Assembly: GCA_023213395.1 (NCBI GenBank)
Contig: CM041465.1
Coordinates: 98,649,741 to 98,713,740, forward strand
Direction of reading: 5' to 3'
Length of the DNA stretch: 64,000 nucleotides
DNA from: Cycas panzhihuaensis
Lineage: Eukaryota > Cycadophyta
The translations under genes and the position numbers were made by a program. The notes under the pieces were generated by a model. The model was given only the letters and a program-made list of their open reading frames with translations, made no database searches and had not been told where the DNA came from. Of the stretch, positions 22,116 through 33,217 are shown in pieces (positions within the stretch are counted from its first letter, which is position 1; the number at the start of each line of letters is the position of its first letter).

Positions 22116-22810
22116 GACTATGACCTCTTGTTAGGACACCCATGGTTAGATCAGATAGAAGTCATGTGTTCATCCTGCTAAGGGTAACCAAAATTCATCC
22201 ATGAAGGGTGAATGAAACTTATTTCCTACAAACCCCCTCCTACCTAACTATCACATCAACCTCGTCAAGTGGCTCATGACCTAGTGAAGGGCAATAAGGA
22301 TCTATTTACCTATTCTACCACCTATTTAATCGATGTCCCTAATACTTCTAGATTAAAGGAAGGGTCCCTCCCTTCCTCCTCAAATCTAATTTGCTTCACC
22401 CCTATCGGTATTGGAAGTTATAGGTACCTCACCATCTTGAGTGACCATGAGTCTGATGACAAGGGTGAAGAACTTCCTCATCACATATCTCTCCTCAACG
22501 TCTATAGGGGGCACTCCCCTTATCATCCTTGCAGTCCTAAGCCTTGGTCTAGGATCCCTCTAGAGGAGCATAGAACTCCTAGTGCATCCTAGGAGTCATG
22601 CATAGTCACTCTTACTATATGTGTGGACTCTTGCTCTACCCTATCTTCATCCACTCCCTAAACTTTGTCATGCTCTATAAATGATAAAGATAATGGAGCT
22701 TCTCTTTTCATGTGATAGATGTATAGATTATGACTCATATCCTAGCCAACTTTCCCTCCCATGTAGTAGGGCGTAACAACATAGGAGGACACCCTCCAAC
22801 TCTTCTGAGG
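22116..22810 (+). pseudogene. Protease end and decayed inter-domain region of element B; RT-RNase H deletion point
   Basis: It opens with DYDLLLGHPWLDQIEVMCSSC, the protease end, then sequence alignable to C about 51980-51700 minus (IGIGSYRYLTILSDHESDD / GVESYGYFAILSDNES in C). Between about 22650 and 22810 the match jumps to the part of C just before the integrase (about 49750 minus). The roughly 2 kb of RT and RNase H present in C (about 51100-49960) is missing. The exact breakpoint is not resolved by eye. Confidence 0.72.
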
Positions 22811-22819
22811 AGTCTCCTA

Positions 22820-24137
22820 ACTATGTATAATGGTGGATAAATCATTATGGACCCATCATTTCTCTTCTGCCCTATCCATTAGCTAATAGCAAATGGTATG
22901 GGGATATTGTACAATATCTTACTCAGCAATGATATGCTTCTAATGCTAGCAACAAAGTAAAGTCACACGTTAGGGCTATTGCTAGGTAATACTTCCTTAT
23001 AAATAAGCTATTGTATAAGAGATCCTTTAACAGAGTCCTCCTCTATTTCATCAACCTTGACGAAGTAAACCAAATTCTTCATGAATATCATAGTGTTATT
23101 TATGGAGGCCATTTTGGGGTTAATCTATGGCCCAAAGGATCCTCTACATGGGCTACTACTAGCCATCCCTTTTTAAGGATGCCTATGCCTATGTGCAATG
23201 TTGTCGCAAGTGCTAAGTGAATGCCAATGTCATCCACATGCCTTTTGAGGCCCTCCATTCTATTATTTCTCTATGGCCTTTCTCTCAATCAGGATTGGAT
23301 CTCATCGGAGCTATCACTCTGCCTTCATCATCATAGTGTAAATTTATTCTTATCATGATAGAATACTTTACCAAATAGGCTAAAGTAATCTTATTATCAT
23401 CTACTACTAGTAAGATAATTCCCACCTTCATTTACTAGCACATTATCTGTTGATCTGGAATCCTAAACATCTTAATCACAGATAACGACACTCCCTTTTA
23501 TAACAAAGAAATGGATGAACTTTATGAGAAATTCAACATATCTCATAAGACTTCATCTCCTTAGTACCCCTAGTCCAATGGCTAAATTAGATCATTTAAT
23601 AAAATTCTTATCAATAGTTTAAAGAAGATGGTATCCCAATCCCAAAGGGATTGGCACCTCCAGTTGTCTTCTATCTTATGGGCCTATCAAACTTCTATTT
23701 GTACTACATCAGGGATGACCCCTTTCTCCACTATGTATGGAACTAAAATAGTCCCCCCTCTGAATGTTAAGATCCCCTTCTTGCAGATCTCACTTTGGAG
23801 TCTTATCGATGAGGAGTCATGCCACCATGCTCACCTCCTAGATCTTAAGGCCTTGGATGAGAAATACTTGGTAGTGTACCAAGCAAATCTTGCCTCCAAG
23901 GCTAAGGTGCAAAGGATATATGATAAACATCTATGTCCTCATCCTTTGAACCCTGGGGATGAAGTCCTTAAGTTTGAGTATCTCCATGATCATCTATCCA
24001 AGTTCAACCCCAAATGGGTAGGCCCCTTTATTGTTCTTGAGAGCCTCAACAACGATGCATGCAGGATAGTGACGTTGGAGGGACTTGAATTTGACAAATC
24101 TATAAACAACAAATTCTTCAAGAAATTTTATGTGTGA
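22820..24137 (+). pseudogene. Integrase of element B
   Basis: The N-terminal part includes WYGDIVQYLTQQ, the YGGHFG zinc-binding segment and the degraded second half of the finger (22900-23220). The core shows SGLDLIGAIT, LITDNDTPFYNKEMDEL (second catalytic Asp kept) and SLKKMVSQSQRDWHL. The catalytic Glu region reads IRSFNK instead of VESFNK. The C-terminal half is open from 23628 to the stop at 24135-24137 (169 codons), ending EGLEFDKSINNKFFKKFYV, and matches A and C. Many stops occur before 23628. Confidence 0.9.
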
Positions 24138-24930
24138 TCCCTTCTACACTTGAGTAGAATGGATGCCCTACATTCACTCTGAAATGAGCCTAAACTACCT
24201 TCTACATTATTTATCATGCCTTCACATTAGGGGCATGATGTGTGTTTTGGATCTTGGGTCACTTTGTGTATTAATGAGAAAGTTATGCCCCTTTCTAAAG
24301 GAGCTAATTATCCCTTCCTTTTAGTAACAAAACACCCCATCTTTTATTATATATCAACACCTGTCCACTCATTATTAGTTTAGTGCCATAGCCGTAGTTA
24401 GCACTCCATCCAAGGATGTGACTTAGTTTTACTTCCGAGCACAAGTTGCTAGTTGGACAAGCCCTTAGGGATGATCTACATCCCCCTTCCTCTTGTTATT
24501 CCTTGGGGTATCCATACGTACCATATTGTTTTCTTGTTAGGATCCCTATGTCCCATCTGAGGGACATGTATGATCCCCCTTGCCCTAGTCTCATATGAGG
24601 TCACTTGCCACATAGGGTAATTGTATGTGCCTAGTGCAATTGCATGCTATATAAAAGGAAGAATCAATGTTAAAAAATCTATGCATCCATGATACAACAA
24701 AATGTAAATCAATCTATGCTATGATCTATACAGCCATAATTAACAAAATAATCCATATGTCAAAATAGGATACTAATGTGGCCCCTGTCTATATATACAA
24801 AATGAATATTGATACAAAGTGTTGGCACCATGTGCTTGAGGAAGTTGAAATCCTTATAGGGGTAGGTACAATCATGCATCTGTACATAGTGAGAACCCCC
24901 TAGAGGACTGAAGATTTTCTATCTCAAAAT
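24138..24930. other. Spacer after integrase, element B
   Basis: No domain recognised. The start (GAAATGAGCCTAAACTACC at 24181-24199) is shared with A and C at the same place. Confidence 0.55.
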
Positions 24931-25830
24931 CTAAAGTACAATGTTCACAACAGGCCACCTTATCCTCATGGTATATCCTTCCCTAGTCTACCTGATCCCT
25001 TGCCTGGGGACCATATCCCTCCTAGGCTCCTTCTCCTCCTCTACAAGGTCCTGGTCTTGCTCTCCCCATCCCTCACTTACCTCTGGGTCAGTGTTGTCGT
25101 AGTCTTACTATGTGAGGATCGAGTGTCCATCTAGTTGACTAGTTAATTATGCCTCTCCTAGAGCATACCCCTCTCGCCCTATAGTAGATCCCTCTCTCTC
25201 TCTACTCCTCAGAGCCTCTCCTCTAATACTGTGACCCTTACATTACCTCTTGTACCTATGGCTCCTCCTCCTTGAGCCACTAGGGCCTACACTTATGTTA
25301 ATAACTAGTCTCTTTAGATGTGTAGATCCCTCGCCCCATAGCTCCTGGGCTTTCACAGCATCCTCACGAGAAGAGCAAAAGCTTCCATGTACCTCACTTC
25401 CACCCTAGGCTCATATCATGCTATGATAGGAGTCTGCCCCTCCTCATATATCTGTCAGAAAAGCTTGGCCACCATCCCCCTTACTAGCTCTCCTATGTCA
25501 TCTCCACCTGCCATCCATATACACCAAGGTATTAGTAGGATCATATCCAATCATCAATTAAAACTAGAAGCATATCAAATAAATCAAATGATAAAATCAA
25601 AATCCAAGAGCTAGAGCTAGATTAAGAGAGGATATCTCACCTCCTGGGATGCCTGGTACATCCTTAATTACCACACCTATCACTGTAGTCATGATCTTAT
25701 CCTCTCTTAGCTCCTCCTCTTCCCCTGGAGAACCCAGTGCATCACCTCCCTCTGCCTCCTCTACTCTAAGGACCTCTCCTCCACTGGTGGCTACTACTGC
25801 CTCTATTGCTACCACGATTATCACCATTGC
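24931..25830 (-). pseudogene. Antisense gene of element B, truncated: acidic exon-1 end, intron, coiled-coil exon 2
   Basis: Exon 1 remnant 25827-25641 is open (GGEVLRVEEAEGGDALGSP, then GEEEELREDK and DVPGIPGG), matching the acidic stretch before the splice site in C (AIPAG). The intron 25640-25508 is GTGAGATATC...GGCAG, phase 1. Exon 2 (25507-about 24931) reads GDDIGELVRGMVAKLF, EEGQTPI, MEAFALLVRML, then VTVLEERL and VERERDLL, parallel to A (IAEIRQLIEVMVREIFP, MATFASLVRVRD) and C (VLEEKLRRVEE). Exon 2 carries many stops. The plant-mobile-domain part present in A and C is missing; the space up to the second RNase H is too short to hold it. Function unknown. Confidence 0.72.
25508..25640 (-). 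other. Phase-1 intron of the antisense gene, element B
   Basis: 133 bases, GTGAGATATC to ATGGCAG on the minus strand. The codon GGT is split after its first base. Same position and phase as in A and C. Confidence 0.72.
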
Positions 25831-26441
25831 CTTTAGATCTCTGTTAATAGCTCCCTCTCCCTTCTTTTATTTCGTGATGCCCTTGGGGCATTGTTCCCTT
25901 TCTCTACTATGAAAAAGCCACTAAGATCATATCCCCTAGTTGATTTTTGTTTCCTTTAGGACCTAGGCCTAGTTTCACTCCTAAATATGCCTTCTCCTAG
26001 CCTTTTTGTGCATTTATGATGCCCCTTTTACTCCCATGTGAGCCTCCCTTTTTCCCCTTATTGGCTGCCCAAAATAGTACTAGTTTTTATACTCTACAAG
26101 CTCATTTTGATGCACCAGATCTATTTTTATGATCACTTTATCTCATTGGGCCTCCTAACGAGAGTCCCCCCCCCCCACCCCAATCCCCTTTGCTTTAACA
26201 TCCTCGTTGGTCCCCATACCAACATCATGACCTTGTAGTTGGCTTAATTCCCTAATGACTCTTCTTCTTCCATGAGGTGGGCCCTCTACTAGCCTAGTAG
26301 CCTACTAGTAGGGCTCTCCTATTGTCTTATGGACTCCCTTTTAAGTTGTCATGAGTAGTTAAGCCTTGCCTTTCCATCTTTCTTTCACTTTACACATTTC
26401 CTATCTACTCTTTTTACGAGTCTTATCTCTTTTCTTATACC
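25831..26441. other. Spacer between antisense remnant and second RNase H (element B)
   Basis: No domain found. A run of 11 C lies at 26166-26176. The equivalent space in A holds the mobile-domain exon, which is lost here. Confidence 0.55.
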
Positions 26442-26873
26442 ATGGCTCTCCTCATTTATACTGATGGTGGTAGTTATGGCAACTTGAGACCCTTTGCAGC
26501 TACTTAGATCATTTGTGATCCTTCTGAGCATGACCTCATGCATTTTAGGGTGTACTTACCTGAGGCCACAAATAATAAAGTGGAGTACATCGCTAGTATA
26601 GAGGCTCTCACTTACATACTTAGCTTCCACTGTGGCCTTATTGTTCTATTCTGCAACTCTCAAATTGTGATGTCATAGTTGACTCAAGTCTACCGAGTCT
26701 TTCATCCCTGATTGAGGTTCCTCGCTTTGACTACTAGGTTGCTTTTATCCTCTTTTCCTATAGTGGATGTTCAACATATTCCTCATGATCAAAATGCCAA
26801 AGCTGATAGCTTAGTTCATCTCATCCTCAAGCATCATCTCCCTCTTCTAGATGACCCTTCTCAAGCAACCTAA
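26442..26873 (+). pseudogene. Second, archaeal/plant-type RNase H of element B
   Basis: A single frame from ATG 26442 to TAA 26871-26873, 143 codons with three internal stops. Motifs: LLIYTDGGSYGNLRP (Asp 1 kept), EATNNKVEYIAS (Glu kept), LFCNSQIVMS (third acidic residue changed to Asn), VYRVFHP and NAKADSLVHLIL (last Asp kept). The start MALLIYTDGG agrees with C (MVLLIFTDGG) and A, supporting the ATG. It lies about 620 bases before the polypurine tract, as in A and C. Inactive because of the stops and the Asp-to-Asn change. Confidence 0.88.
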
Positions 26874-27489
26874 CAAGTTGGCTCCTTACACAAACTTTTG
26901 GATTATCATCCATTCCTTATTGTGACTACTCTCACATGTATGAAAATAGGCCACTAACAAGGCTAAACTATCGTAACCATAGGTCTGTTTCTTTATTTGA
27001 CATTTATATCATCTGTGGTACAACTTTTGTATGCTTTTTTGACTACATCTACAACTTTCTAGATCATGTCCATATTATGATTAGATTACATTGGTATTAT
27101 ATCTATTTTATATTCAAAGGTGATGGGCATCCCTTGTCCCCTTCTTTCACCTACTGCCCTTTTATTTCTATAGGGATTATGATCCTATGTTCTTCTTCAG
27201 GGTCATGCAACCTACCTAGGTGTCATCATGGGCAACCATGAGGTCACCTTCCCATCATCCTACGTATGTATTGGGTTTAGGGCTCCATACCCCAAGGATT
27301 GATTGAGTTTCACCTCCTCCTCATCGCCCAAGTGTATGCCTCCCATCCACACAATCCATCACGGCATTTGCCACCCACCTTGGTTACTGACATATGGGAT
27401 ATATAGATCATCACTGATGAGATTGTTTTGATAGAATTCACCATTGTCTGACACTTCCAAGTGACAAGGTTTTGTTGCCAAGGGAGTAG
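26874..27489 (+). promoter_or_regulatory. 3' untranslated spacer and polypurine tract of element B
   Basis: No coding remnant. Ends TTGCCAAGGGAGTAG directly before the LTR TG at 27490; A and C end GCTAAGGGGGCAG at the same point. Confidence 0.82.
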
Positions 27490-30032
27490 TGTTTCTTGGA
27501 TACCAAGAATGGATTAGAACACTATCGCATATGTATGGTCAAATATATATTCTATCTCTAACACTCTATCATGTTCATACAACTATTTCAGTATATGATG
27601 ATTAGATAGTTGCTTGAGTGATTGATTGGTTTGCTTGATCATCTTACATGGGCATGACATCTACCAATGATGAATAAGACTCTAATCCAATGGCATAATA
27701 GCTCCCAAGTGATCTCCCTCCTAGCTATAGGTACTCAGGGGCCTTCGCAACCCAACTTATATACATTGTGATCTATTTCACTACACCTATTCCTTTTTTT
27801 TCTCCACCTCATCTATCCCTCGATCAGTCTAGGGTAGATTACTAAGAGTGTTAGTGGGTAGGTGTCCCCCCATTGCTTGCTTTCCACTTTATCTCTCCTT
27901 ATATCCCATCATGATCCACTGCCTATCACCCCTTTTACATTCTAGCATCTCGATTGTTACCATTTTCTTAAGGTTCTAACCCCATTGGGTGACTTTGCTA
28001 CATATTTCCATAAGTTATTAGCATATAAAGTGGTCTTTAATTAGTGTACAATCCTCTAGGGAGAAGTCTCAGGCCCTTATTGGGGCTTACCCTCTCTTTT
28101 ATCACCTTTTATTATTTATTATTTATTATTTTATATTTTTAATATCACACCGTAGCCTTTTCTATCTACCTAACTCTTATTGCTAGACATTGCTAATATA
28201 TTAGTGGTGCCACTAATATATTAGTAGTGCCATGAATAAGTTCACTATGTAACTGTTATGAGGTTTGTTACAGCCAAAAATAACTAATTTTGCTCTTTGT
28301 GACCAGGCACTACATTACCTCACCTTGGAACTCACCTAGGCCAAGCCTTAATGGCCTCGAGGCCTCTCCAAAGAAATAAAACCCCCAAAATTTGAAATCA
28401 TTCTCATAGATCAATCAATCATTCTTTATTTCTACTTAAGAAAAAAACTCTCTTCTTGTAAGAAAATAACTCTCTCTTCTCATTCTTCTTTTTCCAACTC
28501 TCTTCTACTCCTCTTACACATAGGAATTATAGGATTTCTTCCACAAGCAAGGATAGAATATCCAAGAGTAGGCCAAGCCAAGCAAGGAGGGCCTTCCCAT
28601 CAAGCAAACATCAAAGGATCCCCTCCTTCTCTTCATAAAGTGAAGGTTTTATTTCCTCCAACATCATTCTTCAATTTAAAACATCATCCTTTCATGGTAA
28701 ATCTACTTTCCTTGATTTTCCTTTACAAGAATCTCATTTTTGTGGTGTACTCTTAGCTATTTTTAGCCATATGACCCTAGATCCATGCTTGGAATAGTTT
28801 TATGTTGATTTTGAGACATATTTTGCTTAGCACAAGGAGGCAATACCTCCTCTTCACCATCTTTCTCATCCTCCCATACCAAATCCTCTAGCTTTTGGAG
28901 ACAAGAAAGCCAAACCAAGCTAAAGGAGCTTGTGAAGAGGCCTATAGGCTGGAGATCTAACTTCTAAAGCTACCTCTCACTTGGGTAATCCCCTCCCAAT
29001 GCTTTGAGGTGTATTTCCTTACACTCTACCACTAACTATAGAGTTTTTATTTATTGTGAGGCCTACACACATCTATATCCACTTTGTATTTGCTTCCAAA
29101 CCCTAGCCAAGTGAGTTGCCCATAGCTCATCAGGAATCATCACCTTCTAAGAGGAGCTTGCCATCCTGGGGCAACACTCATTTTCCTTCCTCTCTTTGCA
29201 TGTAGTGATTGTTGCATACACACTCAATAAATCATTAAATGAGAAACACACAATCTTGTATTTATTTTACCTTTGGTTCACACATTTATGCACTAATCTT
29301 GTAAAACCAAGAACATACATATATACATATATCTTGCTTATGAAAGGACTTACTCTCTTTTATTCTATAAGTTGGAGGTCATTTTGTGAACCAAGTGACA
29401 AATCGCAGAAATGCTAACATTATACTAATTTCTAGTTTTTGTTTCTACTTCATTTCTAGTTGCATTATTGTGTCATTTCTTATTTGGGGTCAGTAAGTAA
29501 GTTCCACTTAGAGGATAGGGGAAGGTAAGGAAGCTCCTCCCTTCAACTCTAGTGACTTTTGTGGAAAGCAATAGAAAGGATAGTAGTAGCAACTTGTCGA
29601 GACATATTGCAAAGAGCGATAACAAAGGGATGCAATGAAATGCAGTATCAAATGCCACAACTAAATGCACACTTTCCTACGCACCCCTCTCCTCCTCTCT
29701 TTCTTCCCCCAATCCCATTTTTCTATTCTAAAAAAGAATAAAGAGAAAAGAAAGAATTAAAACCTTATTTTTTAAAGTCCTTTTTTCCTTTCATTGCATG
29801 TTGTAAATGGGTAGGAAATGAAGAGATCATATCATTTTGAACTTAATATTAGGGAATGTTTACATCTTAAAGGACCCAATCCTCCTCTTACTAAAATAGG
29901 AGGTGTATCCACGCAAGGCAACACCTTGCATTAAACCTTTCCTTTTCCTCTTCCACACTCATAGCCTACATTACCTCCATCTAGAGGAGAAATAAAGTAA
30001 GGGAATAAATAGGAAAAAAGTCAGCATTATTA

Positions 30033-30245
30033 TGTTGAGGGGTAATGTTTTATCTAGGTGCAAAAGAGGTCGTGTTGTAACACCCTCAAATGTAACTTAA
30101 GTTTATGATAATGACACTTGGCTATAAGGGATGAATCGATTACAATTCAATTCGTAATGATCATCTTTCATGATGTATATTTAAGGGAGACTAGATCTCC
30201 ATGTAATACAAGCTTCTCTCTTCATCTCAATCAAGATTATCAACA
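30033..30245 (+). repeat. 5' LTR of element J
   Basis: TGTTGAGGGGTAATG to GATTATCAACA, with a TATA-like TATATTTAAG at 30176-30185. Confidence 0.95.
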
Positions 30246-30260
30246 TAGTATTAGAGCAGG
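30246..30260 (+). promoter_or_regulatory. Primer binding site of element J
   Basis: TAGTATTAGAGCAGG directly after the LTR. It differs by one G-to-A and one C-to-T from TGGTATCAGAGCAGG, the initiator-tRNA-Met type usual in copia elements. Confidence 0.88.
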
Positions 30261-30970
30261 TTATCTTGCCTACTTGAAAGAGGGTTTGGTGTCTGATAAA
30301 TGCAATCCCAGTACAAGACAGTTGGAGAAGCCAGTGAAGGTAATATTCATAGTTAAAGTCATTAGGAAGCAGAAAAGGAGATACCTGAAGCTTAGATCAG
30401 GATCAAAAGTCAAAGAGAAGAAATCTGACTGTGTACGGACACAGTATAGAACCATACAAACCTATATGGATGAAAAATGAAAGTGCCCATAATTAGTTAA
30501 AATTTGGCCAGAAGGTAGATCAAGTCATCCTCATCACTTTTCTCTTCAGGGTCAAAGTCATCAAAGACTATTTGAAGGTAGTTTTTTCCACTTTACTAGT
30601 CTATACACATCTAGAGATACAATCACAAATTTCTTCTATTTTTCTTCTAATTTCTAAATCAAATCAGTTATAATATCTTTGTATCAATGCTACAAACATT
30701 TTAGAATCAATTTCGTAGGATTTCATGGAGTATTTTGCCAGAATCAAGTGAGAAAGGATCAAACCCTAGCCCCACCCTAGTTCCTTTTAGGGTTGTTTTC
30801 TTTCAGACTGAAAGTTATTTTCAAAATCTGACTTCAGATCTGAGTTTCTCTCATCGTGCTCTCTCTTTTTTTAGGTATACTTTGCCCTATTATATACCAT
30901 TCTAGTTTTGTATGCAAATATGTACAAGTGTATAGTCTAGACTTCGTCATCTCTGATTTTCTTAGGATCA
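30261..30970 (+). other. 5' leader of element J
   Basis: About 0.7 kb between primer site and gag ATG. The open frames at 30118-30480 and 30270-30455 cross the LTR or lie antisense and have no domain. Confidence 0.55.
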
Positions 30971-31925
30971 ATGGCCTCTATATTCATAACTTTGCCAAAA
31001 CAAGAAAAATTAACTGATTCCATTTACCATATTTGGAAAATTAAAGTAGAAACCATTTTGAGAGTTAAAAATGCTAGGAACATTGTGAATGGGACTAAAA
31101 TTTATCCAAACGACTCTGATCCAAAGCTGGCAAGTTGAGAAGAAAGAGATAATATAGGAATTCTCACTTTGAAAATGTTAATTTCTGACTCACTCTTAGT
31201 GTATATTAAAAAATTGAATTCATCTTTGACTATTTGGAAATGTCTTAAGAATTTGTATGGGCAGAAGAACAAAGCTAGGATAATATCACTCAAAGAAGAA
31301 TTGTATAGATTATATAAATTGCACATGAAAGAAAGAGAAATTGTAACAAAGTTTATACACAAGGTTATTTCCATCTGAAATAATCTATTGAGTGCAGAAG
31401 GGTTGATCTCAGAATAAGAGCTAGTGGAACTGGTAGCAACCAAGTTGCTCAAGTCCTTTAACATAACCATTAACACTATTACAAATAGTAATCAAATTGA
31501 TAAAATGACTCTTGATGAATTAACGGGGCTGCTATTAAGACAGGAATAAAGAAACAAGTAGTAGGAGGATTCTTCAAAACTAGAGGATGCATTTGCATCT
31601 AGATTGAATCTAGGCCCATATGGGAGAAACTAGACTCATGGATGAGGCTCCATAGTAGACTTCAAAGGATGTGGACATTGGCAAGAATCCAGAGGACAAG
31701 GATGAAGTAGAGATATTAGAATCTATTTTAATTGTAGAAAAATCAAGCACATCTCTAACAACTACAAAATTTTTAACATATGCTACCACTGTGGGTAGAC
31801 CAAGCATTACCCATATCAATGCTTACAAAGAATGATTGAGATTCAAAAAGGAAAATGGCCTGTTGGAGGATATAGCAAGGAAAAAATAGAGGAACAGGAA
31901 GAAGAGATTGCTTTTATTATCACCT
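30971..31925 (+). pseudogene. Gag of element J
   Basis: The frame begins MASIFITLPKQEKLTD, a usual copia gag opening. It continues with the SLTIWKCLKNLYGQKNKARI and LKEELYRLYKLHMKE helices (capsid region), TLDELTGLLLRQE, and two knuckles near 31725-31820: a degraded first one and CYHCG-x-TKHYPYQC, a CX2CX4HX4C zinc knuckle with a stop in the middle. It makes the particle shell and binds RNA. The same frame runs on to the protease. Stops occur at several places, for example 31138 and 31378. Confidence 0.85.
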
Positions 31926-32134
31926 TGGCTACAAGTCTAAAGGATGACAACATATGGTATGTTGATTCAGGAGCTTCATGATATATGACCAACCATGAAG
32001 ACTAGTTTGAGACTCTAAAGCCCTATGACTTCATCAAATCAGTTGAACTAGGAGAGAAGTACCCACTTGGAATAAAAGGGATTGGTACCATCACCATCAA
32101 TCTATAGGGGAATGTCAAGAAAATTGGAAATATT
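31926..32134 (+). pseudogene. Protease of element J
   Basis: DDNIWYVDSGAS (about 31945-31980) is the copia protease signature with catalytic Asp kept. It is followed by a stop where a His or Arg is usual, YMTNHED, and the PLGIKGIGTITI flap region. Confidence 0.83.
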
Positions 32135-33217
32135 TTGCTAGTCGCTGGAATGAAAATGAATTTTCTTTCTGTATCACGACTTAGTAAAAAGGGACTAAGA
32201 CAAATTTTTGATGAAGAAAGATATTGTCACATTCTAGACATAAAGAATAATAGAGAAACCATTGCAAAAGGAATAAGATGTAATGATCTATATAAACTTT
32301 TGTCAAATCCTTTACTTCCCAATATGGAAGAAAAAGATTGTACTATTATCAAAACTAGTAATAAAATTTGGTATTTAAAATATGAACATCTCCCAATTGA
32401 GACACTAAAATCAATGGAAAAGTCAAGAATAGTAAATAAGCTACCTTATATCTCTTCTAATAACTTTGTTTGCAAAGGTTGCCAACTTGGTAAACAACAC
32501 CAACATCCATTTAAAGAAATCACTTGGAGAGCACAATCAAAGCTAGAATTGATTCATACGGACCTTTGTGGTCCTGTCACATCACTTTCAATCAATGGCT
32601 GCAAGTATTTCCTAACCTTTATTGATGATTTTACTCAAAGAGTGTGGGTATACTTCCTTCATAATAAATTAGAAGTCTTTAAAGTGTTCAAAGAATTTAA
32701 AGTTGAAGCAGAACTGGAGTCAGGAATAAAAATTAAATGCATCAAATCGAATGGAGGGGGTGAATACATATCAAAGGAATTCTTGAACTATTGCAAGTCA
32801 CACGAAATTCATAGACAGGTCATAACTCCCTATACACCATAGTCTAATAGAGTTGCAGAAAGAAAAAATATGAATTTAATAGAGATGGCAAGAAGTATGA
32901 TGTATGAAAAGAAAGTGCCAAAATCTTATTAGGCAAAGGCAATAAGTACCTCTTTCTACCTGATAAACTAAATTCCAATAAAAGCTCTGAAGTACATCAC
33001 TCTAGAAGAAGCTTGGATAGGTAGGAAACTTGATGTGAGTATACTTAAAGTTTTTGGTAGCCAAGCTTTTATTCACATACCTGATAAAAGGATGTCTAAA
33101 ATTGATGCGAAAAGCATAGAATGTATTATGATAGGTTATAACAAAAATTCCAAGACCTACAATTGCACAGATCCTAAATCCAATAAAATCTATATAAGTA
33201 GAGATGTGGTGTTTTAA
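32135..33217 (+). pseudogene. Integrase of element J
   Basis: Open from 32135 to 32842, then the same frame continues. It holds the pre-integrase region (IWYLKYEHLPIETLKSM), the CKGCQLGKQHQHPF end of the zinc finger, the core HTDLCGPVTSLSINGCKYF and FIDDFTQRVWVYFL, then IKSNGGGEYISKEF and ITPYTP-stop-SNRVAERKN. The second catalytic Asp (SDNGGE in relatives) is Asn here; the Glu of the third position is kept (VAERKN). The C-terminal part ILKVFGSQAFIHIPDKRMSKIDAKS is normal for copia. Inserts the cDNA in active relatives. Confidence 0.9.

Noticed and set aside
30118-30480. 120-codon open frame at the J 5' LTR
   Set aside because: Crosses the LTR, primer site and leader; gag starts at 30971.
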